A stretch of 17,417 nucleotides of DNA from Flavicella sp042091695 (GCA_042091695.1 JBELHA010000047.1:1-17417); one strand, 5' to 3'. Positions 1-7,171 are shown, numbered from the stretch's first letter. The notes: generated by a model not told the origin, from the sequence alone. Numbers and translations are program-made.

Positions 1-64
1 GTGAGCGCAGAAGGATTCGAACCTTCGACCGCCTCCTTAGAAGGGAGGTGCTCTATCCAGCTGA
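1..64 (-). tRNA. tRNA-Arg(UCU), 3' portion only (fused to tRNA-Pro)
   Basis: On the minus strand the segment carries most of an arginine tRNA. It has the D-loop with the 3' D-stem strand (AGCTGGATA then GAGC), an anticodon stem CCTCC/GGAGG closing the loop CTTCTAA (anticodon TCT), a T arm GAAGG-TTCGAAT-CCTTC, and a 3' acceptor strand TGCGCTC with discriminator A at position 2. The 5' acceptor strand and the first D-stem bases are missing. The sequence in their place, GGACGAG, cannot pair with TGCGCTC because it belongs to the anticodon stem of a tRNA-Pro. As written this would not fold into a functional tRNA-Arg. Either an assembly join or a genuine deletion produced it. Confidence 0.8.
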
Positions 65-112
65 CCTCCTCGTCCCAAACGAGGCGCGATGACCGGGCTA
101 CGCTACACCCCG
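63..112 (-). tRNA. tRNA-Pro(UGG), 5' portion only (fused to tRNA-Arg)
   Basis: Reading the minus strand from 112, the 5' acceptor strand CGGGGTG, the D arm, the anticodon stem CCTCG/CGAGG around the loop TTTGGGA (anticodon TGG) and the variable-loop bases AGGTC match a standard bacterial tRNA-Pro. The T arm and 3' acceptor strand that should follow are absent, and the sequence passes directly into a tRNA-Arg D-loop at about 62-64. The two partners share only a couple of bases (TC) at the join. The 3' half (T arm plus a CACCCCG-like acceptor) is not found elsewhere in the window. Confidence 0.8.
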
Positions 113-132
113 AGTAAATGGATAAAAAATTG

Positions 133-219
133 CGGAGAGGAAGGGATTCGAACCCCCGGTACCCGTAAAGGTACAACTCCTTAGCAGGGAGCCCCGTTCG
201 GCCACTCCGGCACCTCTCC
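133..219 (-). tRNA. tRNA-Ser(GCU)
   Basis: This is an intact class II tRNA of 87 nt. The acceptor strands GGAGAGG and CCTCTCC pair perfectly. The anticodon loop CTGCTAA gives anticodon GCT, which reads AGC/AGU serine codons. The long variable arm (GTACC...GGTAC hairpin) is typical of serine tRNAs, and the T loop is TTCGAAT. The discriminator base is G and CCA is not encoded. It lies about 20 nt upstream of the fused tRNA-Pro/Arg on the same strand, so one transcript probably carries all of these tRNAs. Confidence 0.95.
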
Positions 220-273
220 TAGAATTTTCAATCTATGTTTTAAGTATGTATAAGAACTTTCTTTTTGCGTGTG

Positions 274-304
274 CAAATGTACAACTGCTTTTCGTTTCTC
301 ACAA
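274..304 (-). promoter_or_regulatory. Promoter of the tRNA cluster
   Basis: On the minus strand TACATTTG (281-274) is a perfect match to the Bacteroidota -7 consensus TAnnTTTG. A TTG (304-302) lies 20 nt upstream, in the position of the -33 element. The predicted start is near 267, about 50 nt ahead of the 5' end of tRNA-Ser. The match is direct; promoter activity is inferred. Confidence 0.6.
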
Positions 305-426
305 CATTTTTTGATTTTTTTTTAAAAAAAGATACAGTTGATTTCTACACTTTAAAAGTACTCACTACAACTGTTCACCCTAACTCAGTGATAGCAAAAA
401 ACTTACCTAAATCACCGTGCTTTTTT

Positions 427-2475
427 CTATTCAGGATATTCAATGCGTAGGTGAAAAATATTTTTTAATTTTTTCTTTAGTACCTTTTTAATACTCTCAA
501 TTTCCTTAAATGTAATGTTGGCATTTTGAAATTGCCCCTCCTCCATCTGCTTGGCTGTGATCTTGTCTATAAGTGCATCTATTTTCTGAGCTGTAGGTTC
601 TTTAATACTTTTGGAAGCTGCCTCAGCGGTATCGCACATCATTAAAATTGCAGTTTCTTTAGAAAAAGGCTTAGGACCTGGATATTGAAAACCTTCCTTG
701 TCTACAGTTTCTAAATTCCCTTCTGCCGCTTTATTGAGAAAATAATAAACAGTAGTGGTTCCATGATGAGTTCTTATAAAATCTATGATTCGATCAGGTA
801 GTCCATTCTTTTTAGCCAATTCTATACCGCTTAATACGTGTCCTATAATGATACTTGCACTGTCCTTCGCTGGAAGATCATCATGAGGATTTACTCCGGT
901 ATACTGGTTTTCTGTATAGTACATAGGATTGGCTATTTTTCCGATATCGTGGTACAAAGCTCCGGTACGCACCAACATAGAATTCGCTCCAATCTCATTG
1001 GCCGCAGCATCTGCCAAATTTGCTACTTGCATTGAATGTTGAAAAGTACCTGGAGCTTTTTCGTTCAATTCACGTAACAACTTTGAATTCGAATTTGACA
1101 ATTCTAACAAAGTCACATCCGACACCAAGCCAAATAATTTTTCGTACATCCATATCAAAAACAAAGACAAAAAAGACAATACACCGTTGAGTGCAAATAA
1201 AACAAAATAAGTCCATTTTAGTTGGCTGATATTCCCTTCATGAATAATAGAAAACGCAAAATAGGTCAACATATACACAAAGGTAATCTGCCCGACAGAA
1301 ATAAATAAATTAGCCCGTTTGTATAGCTCTGATACCGTCAAAATTGTGATGATTCCAGCGATGATTTGCAAGAATATAAACTCAAAACTATTGGGAACTA
1401 TAAATCCTAATAGCAACACCGTCAATACATGGGTAAACAAGCCTAGTCGCGCATCGAAAAAAGCTTTTAAGACAATCGGCAAAACACATAGAGGCACCAC
1501 ATACACAAATTCTCCCTGAAACTTAACAATTAAAGTCACCAAAAAAATCATCAATAAGACATTGATAAAAATAAAGGTAACCTTGGTATTACTTTCATAG
1601 ATTTCATTGCGTTCTTTACGCAAAAACAATAACAACATCAGCAAGGCTAAAAACACCAATAAGCTATATCCAAACACGATCCAATTACGATTGTTTTTAC
1701 TCCATGTTTGCGATTGGTACTCCAATTTAAGAGAGTTAAGTATGTCAAATTTCTTACCTTCGACAATATCACCTCTGAAAATAATCAACTGATCTTCGGA
1801 GACAAAACCTGTTGTATACGAAATAGAGTTCAATGCCTCTTGCAGTGATTTTTTCGTAAAATTTTCATCAAATCTAACATTAGGCACCACCACTTCAGAG
1901 ACAATCTGTATCAGCAAACCTTTTAGATTTGCAGTGGTTTTATCTGCTACAATTTCCTCTAGTAAACCAAAAAGCTCATTGAAAATTAGAAAATCTTCAA
2001 AAACAACTTCAGAGATTTCATTCCCTTTTCTAAGCACTACTCTTTTTTTAGCGTCTAGCACTTTATCTTTACTCGTCGCTTCTAAAAACCCGTATTTGTA
2101 GATCTCATTGACAGCAGCAATTCCTAAAGGCAATAAAGTAGAAACATCCTTGACGTCTATCGCTCCGTCTAATAGACGTTGCTCTAAATTTTGCTGCACC
2201 TTGGATGCGACATCAAGATCGTATTCAAAATAGAGTTTTGAATTTTGCTCAATCACCAATTTCTCCTCCTTTATCAGAGCTTCACCCTTCTGTATCGCAA
2301 AATCAAAAGGCGCAAGCAAATTTTCATACTGCCAGGGTTTTCCTTTCTGAAACTCATATTTGTATTTTCCTCCTTTTGGAAATAAGTAAACAATTAAAAT
2401 TGTAGTCCCGATAAACAACAGCAATTTGTAAATCAGGGAATTGTTTTTATATATGGTGTTTATAATTTTCTTCAT
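427..2475 (-). CDS. pgpH: Membrane HD-domain phosphodiesterase, PgpH-like (7TM-HD)
   Basis: This 682-residue protein has the layout of the 7TM-7TMR-HD family. An N-terminal membrane helix (about 14-33) is followed by an extracytoplasmic region (about 35-260), a block of hydrophobic segments (about 265-450) and a cytoplasmic HD domain (about 475-640). The metal ligands of the HD domain are visible: H480, the YHDIGK motif with H509 and D510, H546, the H570/H571 pair and D615. Members such as Listeria PgpH hydrolyse the second messenger c-di-AMP to pApA, which links them to potassium and osmotic balance. By homology that is the likely activity here, though the ligand of the outer domain is unknown. 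It is a single gene facing away from the thiolase operon. A TAnnTTTG element lies shortly upstream of the ATG. Length and motifs give no sign of damage. Confidence 0.9.
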   Translation of the reverse strand: MKKIINTIYKNNSLIYKLLLFIGTTILIVYLFPKGGKYKYEFQKGKPWQYENLLAPFDFAIQKGEALIKEEKLVIEQNSKLYFEYDLDVASKVQQNLEQRLLDGAIDVKDVSTLLPLGIAAVNEIYKYGFLEATSKDKVLDAKKRVVLRKGNEISEVVFEDFLIFNELFGLLEEIVADKTTANLKGLLIQIVSEVVVPNVRFDENFTKKSLQEALNSISYTTGFVSEDQLIIFRGDIVEGKKFDILNSLKLEYQSQTWSKNNRNWIVFGYSLLVFLALLMLLLFLRKERNEIYESNTKVTFIFINVLLMIFLVTLIVKFQGEFVYVVPLCVLPIVLKAFFDARLGLFTHVLTVLLLGFIVPNSFEFIFLQIIAGIITILTVSELYKRANLFISVGQITFVYMLTYFAFSIIHEGNISQLKWTYFVLFALNGVLSFLSLFLIWMYEKLFGLVSDVTLLELSNSNSKLLRELNEKAPGTFQHSMQVANLADAAANEIGANSMLVRTGALYHDIGKIANPMYYTENQYTGVNPHDDLPAKDSASIIIGHVLSGIELAKKNGLPDRIIDFIRTHHGTTTVYYFLNKAAEGNLETVDKEGFQYPGPKPFSKETAILMMCDTAEAASKSIKEPTAQKIDALIDKITAKQMEEGQFQNANITFKEIESIKKVLKKKLKNIFHLRIEYPE

Positions 2476-2493
2476 CTACATGTAATTGATACT

Positions 2494-2501
2494 CAAAAAT
2501 A
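2494..2501 (-). promoter_or_regulatory. -7 element upstream of the PgpH-like gene
   Basis: TATTTTTG on the minus strand matches TAnnTTTG exactly and lies 18 nt upstream of the ATG at 2475. No clear TTG -33 element sits at the usual spacing. The rest of the divergent intergenic region (2476-2686) holds only AT-rich sequence and the inverted repeat ahead of the thiolase gene. Confidence 0.4.
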
Positions 2502-2642
2502 AACAATTCCAACAACTGAAGCTTTTTTTCTACCATTTTATTATAATCTATATCTACTAACACTTAGTAAAAAGGATTCCTTGCCGCCTCGACAAACAAA
2601 AAGCAAAATGCAGCATCCATCCTCTTAAAATCTCAAAATAAA

Positions 2643-2660
2643 TACTTATTTTCGTAAGTA
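2643..2660 (+). promoter_or_regulatory. Inverted repeat / probable promoter ahead of the thiolase gene
   Basis: TACTTA-TTTTCG-TAAGTA is a perfect 6-bp inverted repeat with a 6-nt centre, 26 nt before the ATG at 2687. It contains TATTTTCG, a one-mismatch version of the TAnnTTTG -7 box, so it may be a promoter overlapped by an operator. A similar structure lies ahead of the oxygenase gene at 5952-5970. The function is inferred. Confidence 0.35.
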
Positions 2661-2686
2661 CCTCAACCACAAACTCTACAAACCAT

Positions 2687-3868
2687 ATGAAGGAAATCGT
2701 TATTGTATCAGCCATAAGAACACCTATAGGAAGTTTTTTGGGATCACTATCTTCTGTACCTGCTACCACACTTGGTGGCATTGCCATCAAAGGGGCTTTA
2801 GAAGCTATCTCATTAGATCCCAATCACGTAGATGAAGTATTGATGGGCAACGTATTGCAGGCAAATGTTGGACAGGCACCTGCAAAACAAGCTGCGATTT
2901 ACGCAGGTATTCCAGACAGTGTTCCTTGTACTACGGTCAATAAAGTATGCGCATCCGGTATGAAAACAGTATTACAGGCTGCCCAAGCTATTCAGTGTGG
3001 TGATGCAGAAATTGTAGTGGCTGGAGGAATGGAAAGCATGTCACAAACACCGCACTATTTAGAAACACGTTTAGGTACTAAATTTGGACACCAAACTGTG
3101 ATAGACGGTATTTTAAAAGATGGGCTGACCAATGTCTATGATCAAAACCATATGGGGAGTTGTGCAGACGCATGTGCTGTAAGTCATTCTATTTCGAGAG
3201 AAGCGCAAGATGAATTTGCAAAAAACTCCTACAATCGCGCCCAAGAGGCAGCGGAGAAGGGATATTTTGCACAGGAAATTGTTCCTGTAAGCATTCCTCA
3301 ACGCAAGGGGGACCCATTGATTATTGAGGAAGATGAAGAATATAGTAAGGTGAATTTTGACAAAATTAGTCAATTACGCCCTGCTTTTTCAAAGGAGGGT
3401 ACAGTTACCGCAGCCAATGCCTCTACCTTAAATGACGGTGCAGCCGCCTTGGTACTAATGTCTGCTGAGAAGGCAAAAGCACTACATATAAAACCTTTGG
3501 CCAGTATCAAAGGCTATGCAGACGCTTCTCAGAAACCTGAAGAATTTACAACAGCTCCTGCAAAGGCATTACCTAAAGCTTTGCAAAAAGCTAATATAAA
3601 ACAGGACGAAGTCGATTATTTTGAATTAAATGAAGCTTTTTCAGTGGTTGGCATCGCAAATTGTAATCTTTTAGGTATTTCAACAAAAAAAACTAATATC
3701 TTTGGGGGGGCTGTAGCTTTAGGACATCCACTAGGATGTTCAGGTGCGCGAATTATTGTGACACTTATAAATGTACTCGCCCATAAAAAAGCACGCATTG
3801 GCGCTGCCGGCATTTGCAATGGTGGGGGTGGTGCAAGTGCAATTATTATCGAAAATAAACAACAGTAA
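2687..3868 (+). CDS. Acetyl-CoA C-acetyltransferase (thiolase II)
   Basis: This 393-residue, full-length thiolase would reversibly condense two acetyl-CoA to acetoacetyl-CoA, or cleave 3-ketoacyl-CoA, in the cytoplasm. The nucleophilic cysteine is C88 in NKVCASGM. The NEAF motif (315-318), the GHP motif with H347, and the second active-site cysteine C377 in CNGGGG are all present. The length and the CASGM context fit short-chain biosynthetic-type acetyl-CoA acetyltransferases better than FadA-type enzymes, but specificity cannot be read from sequence alone. The start ATG follows a promoter-like inverted repeat. The next gene begins 3 nt after the stop, so the two are almost certainly co-transcribed. 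Confidence 0.93.
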   Translation: MKEIVIVSAIRTPIGSFLGSLSSVPATTLGGIAIKGALEAISLDPNHVDEVLMGNVLQANVGQAPAKQAAIYAGIPDSVPCTTVNKVCASGMKTVLQAAQAIQCGDAEIVVAGGMESMSQTPHYLETRLGTKFGHQTVIDGILKDGLTNVYDQNHMGSCADACAVSHSISREAQDEFAKNSYNRAQEAAEKGYFAQEIVPVSIPQRKGDPLIIEEDEEYSKVNFDKISQLRPAFSKEGTVTAANASTLNDGAAALVLMSAEKAKALHIKPLASIKGYADASQKPEEFTTAPAKALPKALQKANIKQDEVDYFELNEAFSVVGIANCNLLGISTKKTNIFGGAVALGHPLGCSGARIIVTLINVLAHKKARIGAAGICNGGGGASAIIIENKQQ

Positions 3869-3871
3869 TTA

Positions 3872-4642
3872 ATGGATTACGGAATTTGTAATTTTAGTGT
3901 CGTAGCACTAAGAAATGAACCTTCTAACAAAGAAGAGCTCGTATCTCAAGTTTTGTTCGGAGAACATTTTAAAATACTCGAAGCACGAAAAGAATGGAGT
4001 AAAATTCGCCTTTCTTTCGACAGCTATGAAGGATGGATTGACAACAAACAATTTGAAAAAATAAGTTTGGAAACTTATACTTTATTGGATAATAAGGACG
4101 CTGTATTGTCTGGTAACTTGGTAGAATTTATCGAAGACCAACAACACGAATTATCTACGATTACTTTAGGCGCAACGCTTCCTAATTTTCATAAAAACTC
4201 TTTTACCATTAACGAAAACACTTATGGCTATGAGGGTGAATTGCTAACAGGTGTAAAACCCAAAGAAAATCTTATTCGTACCGCCTACTTATTTTTAAAT
4301 ACCCCTTACCTATGGGGAGGAAAGACACCTTTTGGTATTGATTGTTCTGGATTTTCTCAAATGGTTTACAAACTCAATGGTTACAAATTACAAAGAGATG
4401 CTTCCCAACAAGCAAAACAGGGAGAAGTACTTAGCTTTATAGAAGAAAGTGAACCAGGAGATTTGGCCTTTTTTGATAATAGCGAAGGAGAAATCACACA
4501 TGTAGGTATCATTATGAAAGATAATTATATCATTCATGCGCATGGTAAAGTACGAATCGATAGATTGGACCACACAGGTATTTACAATGTGGACAGCAAA
4601 CGACACAGTCACAAGCTTAGAGTCATCAAAAAAATCATTTAA
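3872..4642 (+). CDS. C40 family (NlpC/P60) peptidase with SH3-like domains
   Basis: The protein has 256 residues. The N-terminal half (about 1-125) looks like two bacterial SH3-type modules, with GWID at 54-57 typical of the first. The C-terminal half (about 130-256) is an NlpC/P60 papain-like domain with catalytic C158 in DCSGFSQ, H210 in THVGI, and H222 as the likely third polar residue. The family cleaves gamma-D-glutamyl-diamino-acid bonds in murein peptides. No signal peptide or lipobox is present, so a cytoplasmic role in recycling cell-wall peptides, as in the YkfC-like subgroup, is a reasonable inference. It is coupled to the thiolase gene (3-nt gap) and followed by a hairpin terminator. 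Confidence 0.88.
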   Translation: MDYGICNFSVVALRNEPSNKEELVSQVLFGEHFKILEARKEWSKIRLSFDSYEGWIDNKQFEKISLETYTLLDNKDAVLSGNLVEFIEDQQHELSTITLGATLPNFHKNSFTINENTYGYEGELLTGVKPKENLIRTAYLFLNTPYLWGGKTPFGIDCSGFSQMVYKLNGYKLQRDASQQAKQGEVLSFIEESEPGDLAFFDNSEGEITHVGIIMKDNYIIHAHGKVRIDRLDHTGIYNVDSKRHSHKLRVIKKII

Positions 4643-4651
4643 AAAGAAGTT

Positions 4652-4676
4652 ACTCAATTAAGTGCTTGAGTTTTTT
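4652..4676 (+). terminator. Rho-independent terminator after the thiolase/C40 operon
   Basis: ACTCAA (4652-4657) pairs with TTGAGT (4666-4671) around an 8-nt loop, and a run of six T (4671-4676) follows immediately. It starts 10 nt after the C40 stop codon. The stem is short but sits where a terminator is expected. Confidence 0.65.
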
Positions 4677-4725
4677 CTATTGTAGCAGATACTAAAAGAA
4701 AAAACATCTGTATTATTTTCTTTAC

Positions 4726-4733
4726 TATCTTTG
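4726..4733 (+). promoter_or_regulatory. -7 element for the DUF6452/DUF6048 operon
   Basis: TATCTTTG matches TAnnTTTG exactly. It lies between the upstream terminator and the ATG at 4762, leaving a leader of roughly 20 nt. No clear TTG -33 element is visible. Confidence 0.55.
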
Positions 4734-4761
4734 CCCCGAATTATAGGAATCTCTATTATTT

Positions 4762-5211
4762 ATGAAAAAAATCATAAGCCTCTTAGTTATACTTTTATTT
4801 CTTTTCACCTCCTGTGAAAACGATGATTTTTGCGCGGAAGCAAGCACTCCCCGTTTGGTGATTGGTTTTTACGATGTAGACAATTCTGAAACCTATAAAG
4901 AAGTTCCTATTTATGTTTGGGCAACTGAAAAAGACTCCCTCTATTCATTAGTGGTAGTAGACTCCATTTTAGTTCCTTTAGACACCCAGAACAACACGGC
5001 TACGTACAACCTTGCTACAACAAATATCGTGGACCAATTTGTTTTTAGCTACACTACAAAAGACGAGTTCATCTCAGAATCTTGTGGTTATGTCTCAACA
5101 TTTAATGATTTCTCCATTGACAGCCATACTGACAATTGGATAGAAAGAGTAGAAATTAGCACGACAACAATTGATAATGAAACAGCTACCCATGTCAAAG
5201 TATACCATTAG
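4762..5211 (+). CDS. DUF6452 family lipoprotein
   Basis: This 149-residue protein has a lipoprotein signal: a lysine-rich start, a hydrophobic stretch, then the lipobox FTSC with C19 as the likely lipidated residue. The acidic residues straight after C19 (EDD after N) may mark it for surface export, as in Bacteroidota lipoprotein export signals; this is inference. The mature part begins with two cysteines close together (C19 and C24) and looks beta-rich. I recognise the family from its sequence style (FCAEASTPRLVI...FYD) and from its usual partner, DUF6048, which follows here with overlapping reading frames. No molecular function is known to me. Truncation is unlikely, since the promoter, start and stop are all in place. 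Confidence 0.75.
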   Translation: MKKIISLLVILLFLFTSCENDDFCAEASTPRLVIGFYDVDNSETYKEVPIYVWATEKDSLYSLVVVDSILVPLDTQNNTATYNLATTNIVDQFVFSYTTKDEFISESCGYVSTFNDFSIDSHTDNWIERVEISTTTIDNETATHVKVYH

Positions 5212-5944
5212 TATTTGCTTGCTGTTTGTAGCACTATTTGCAAACGCACAAGAAAAAACGAGCGTTGATCGCAAGGCTGAATCCCCTGTGATGAACTCGG
5301 TAGCTCAGGACAGCATTGTCTTCAAAAAAAATTATGGATTGCGTGTTGGCTTGGACTTGAGTAAACCTGTATTATCAGCTATAAAAGACAATTTCACAGC
5401 CTATGAATTAGTCGCAGACTACCGTCTTAAAAAAAACTTCTACATCGCTGCAGAAATAGGATACACCGATAAGAACTCGAATCGCGATACGTACCAATTC
5501 AATACCAAAGGTAGCTATATGACTGCTGGAATAAATATCAACACCTTTGAAAACTGGTTGGAGATGGACAATGAAATATACATCGGTGCCCGCTACGGAA
5601 TCAGTCGTTTTTCACAGACTGTTCGTTCCTACCAAGTCCTTCAGAAAGGAAGTAATATTGATGGTATTTCAAGTCCTTACTTTGCTCCAAAACAAATAAC
5701 CACTCCTTTTACCTATGAGGGATTATCTGCTCATTGGTTCGCAATGGTAATTGGTTTCAAAGTACAAACAATCAAAAATGTATACCTCGGATGTAGTGTG
5801 CAACTCAACCGAATGGTTTTTACAAAAGAGCCTGATAATTTCAAAAATTTATTTGTACCAGGATTCGATAAAGTATTTGCATCCAATTCAGGGATAAGCT
5901 TCAATTACACACTCTCCTATCGGATTCCACTTTATAAAAAATAA
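5177..5944 (+). CDS. DUF6048 family outer-membrane beta-barrel-like protein
   Basis: The protein has a signal peptide ending in LFANAQ (cleavage before E). Its mature chain alternates short polar turns with beta strands rich in aromatic residues, as in small outer-membrane barrels, and ends in YRIPLYKK. The frame opens further upstream at a TTG (5171). I prefer the ATG at 5177 (MKQLPMSK...); the ATG at 5192 is also possible. Either way the gene overlaps the end of the DUF6452 gene by 20-35 nt, which implies translational coupling. A role together with the DUF6452 lipoprotein in the cell envelope is inferred from this pairing; the biochemical role is unknown. Confidence 0.72.
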   Translation: MKQLPMSKYTISICLLFVALFANAQEKTSVDRKAESPVMNSVAQDSIVFKKNYGLRVGLDLSKPVLSAIKDNFTAYELVADYRLKKNFYIAAEIGYTDKNSNRDTYQFNTKGSYMTAGININTFENWLEMDNEIYIGARYGISRFSQTVRSYQVLQKGSNIDGISSPYFAPKQITTPFTYEGLSAHWFAMVIGFKVQTIKNVYLGCSVQLNRMVFTKEPDNFKNLFVPGFDKVFASNSGISFNYTLSYRIPLYKK

Positions 5945-5951
5945 AACATTG

Positions 5952-5970
5952 CAATTTATTTCGTAAATTG
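5952..5970 (+). promoter_or_regulatory. Inverted repeat upstream of the oxygenase gene
   Basis: CAATTTA-TTTCG-TAAATTG is a perfect 7-bp inverted repeat around TTTCG, 47 nt before the ATG at 6018. It shares the core TTATTT(T)CGTAA with the repeat before the thiolase gene (2643-2660). No T-run follows, so it does not read as a terminator. It could be an operator or part of a promoter. Confidence 0.35.
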
Positions 5971-6017
5971 TTAGTAATAAATCAATTATACACAGAACAC
6001 TTAATACTATATACAAC

Positions 6018-6974
6018 ATGAATAATGTCCCAAGCGTAGATTTATCAGATTTTTTATCTGATGACCCCAAGAGAAAAGAAAAGTTCATTCATGAAATAGG
6101 TGCTGCCTTTGAAGAGATCGGGTTTGTTGCTTTGAAAGGACATTTTTTAAAGCCTGAATTGACAGAAACTCTGTATGCTGAAATTGCAAAATTCTTTGCG
6201 CTACCAGAAGAAGTTAAAAGCGGCTATGAGGTTGAAGGCATTGGAGGTCAAAGAGGCTATACAGCTTTCGGTAAAGAAAGTGCCAAAGGTAAGAAAGAAG
6301 GAGATTTGAAAGAATTTTGGCATTTTGGTCAATATGTTGAAAACGATCCTGCTTTGGATAAGAAATACCCACCCAATGTCATCGTAAAGGAGTTACCTGA
6401 ATTCAACGAAGTGGGAAAGGAAACCTATAAAATGTTAGAAAAAACTGCCTATTATCTTTTGCGTGCACTCGCGTTGCATATTGGTTTGGAAGAAGATTAT
6501 TTTGACAGCCGTATCAAAAACGGTAATAGTATATTGCGTCCTATCCATTATCCACCTATCGTAGACAAACCTAAAGGAGCAGAAAGAGCTGCGGCACACG
6601 GAGACATCAACCTTATCACTTTATTGATGGGGGCTCAAGGAAGAGGTTTACAAGTACAAAATAGACAAGGAGAATGGATCGATGCCATCGCAGAACCAGA
6701 CGAATTGATGATCAATGTAGGAGACATGCTTTCTAGATTGACAAACAACCGATTGAAATCTACCATCCACAAGGTAATCAATCCGCCACAAGAATTATGG
6801 GGTACTTCACGTTATTCCATTCCATTTTTTATGCATCCTCTGGCGACTGCCAAATTAGATTGCTTGGAAACTTGTATCGATGAGAAACACCCGAAACTCT
6901 ATGAAGATATCACAGCCGGTGAATTCCTTACAGAACGTTTGATTGAATTGGGATTGATTAAAAAAGACAAGTAA
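6018..6974 (+). CDS. Isopenicillin N synthase-family 2-oxoglutarate/Fe(II) dioxygenase
   Basis: This 318-residue non-haem iron oxygenase has the N-terminal DIOX_N-type region (about 4-110) and a C-terminal double-stranded beta-helix domain (about 165-285). The iron ligands are H194 and D196 (HGD) and H251 (STIHKV). R265 and S267 (SRYS) form the RxS motif that binds 2-oxoglutarate in this family. The real substrate is unknown: relatives oxidise amino acids, alkaloids, hormones or peptides, and similar genes are widespread in flavobacteria without a beta-lactam cluster. There is no such cluster here, so antibiotic synthesis should not be inferred. A small membrane-protein gene starts 6 nt after its stop. 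Confidence 0.88.
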   Translation: MNNVPSVDLSDFLSDDPKRKEKFIHEIGAAFEEIGFVALKGHFLKPELTETLYAEIAKFFALPEEVKSGYEVEGIGGQRGYTAFGKESAKGKKEGDLKEFWHFGQYVENDPALDKKYPPNVIVKELPEFNEVGKETYKMLEKTAYYLLRALALHIGLEEDYFDSRIKNGNSILRPIHYPPIVDKPKGAERAAAHGDINLITLLMGAQGRGLQVQNRQGEWIDAIAEPDELMINVGDMLSRLTNNRLKSTIHKVINPPQELWGTSRYSIPFFMHPLATAKLDCLETCIDEKHPKLYEDITAGEFLTERLIELGLIKKDK

Positions 6975-6980
6975 AACCTG

Positions 6981-7160
6981 ATGAAAAATAACGTAGTTAA
7001 AATCTTTATTTTAGGATTTATTTGGGTCATTGCAGGAATTGTCATTCATCTTGTCAAAGATGAAAAAGATGCAGGAGCCTTGCCATTGACCATTGGACTC
7101 ACGATAGAATCTGTGGCTCTACTCAGTTATTTTTGGAAAAAAATCAAAGGAAAATCTTAG
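6981..7160 (+). CDS. Small two-helix membrane protein, 59 residues
   Basis: The ATG at 6981 opens a 59-codon frame ending in TAG at 7160, just 6 nt after the oxygenase stop. The product begins MKNNVVKIFILGFIWVIAG. It has a first hydrophobic helix (about 6-24), a short charged loop containing HLVKDEKDAG, a second hydrophobic helix (about 34-52, LPLTIGLTIESVALLSYFW) and a lysine-rich tail. The helix-loop-helix plan, with TIGLTIES in helix two, weakly resembles the N-terminal membrane part of gliding protein GldL and other short flavobacterial membrane proteins, but I cannot assign a family. The tight spacing and the terminator downstream support it as the last gene of the oxygenase operon. Confidence 0.7.
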   Translation: MKNNVVKIFILGFIWVIAGIVIHLVKDEKDAGALPLTIGLTIESVALLSYFWKKIKGKS

Positions 7161-7171
7161 TATATTAAACT

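Noticed and set aside
300..345. Possible terminator for the PgpH-like gene in the A/T runs at about 311-337
   Set aside because: The runs of T and A can pair but form a pure A-T stem without a GC-containing hairpin, so this reads as homopolymer tracts rather than a supported terminator.
265..450. Plus-strand open frame of 61 codons between the tRNAs and the PgpH-like gene
   Set aside because: It is low-complexity and phenylalanine-rich from T-runs, overlaps the tRNA promoter and the end of the opposing gene, and shows no domain or conserved feature.
2557..2823. Minus-strand open frame overlapping the thiolase start
   Set aside because: It is antisense to the conserved thiolase N-terminus and its promoter region and has no recognisable product.
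6018..6974. A beta-lactam biosynthesis gene, suggested by the isopenicillin N synthase family name
   Set aside because: The family is broad, and no ACV synthetase, epimerase or acyltransferase of that pathway lies nearby. Only the iron and 2-oxoglutarate binding residues can be supported.
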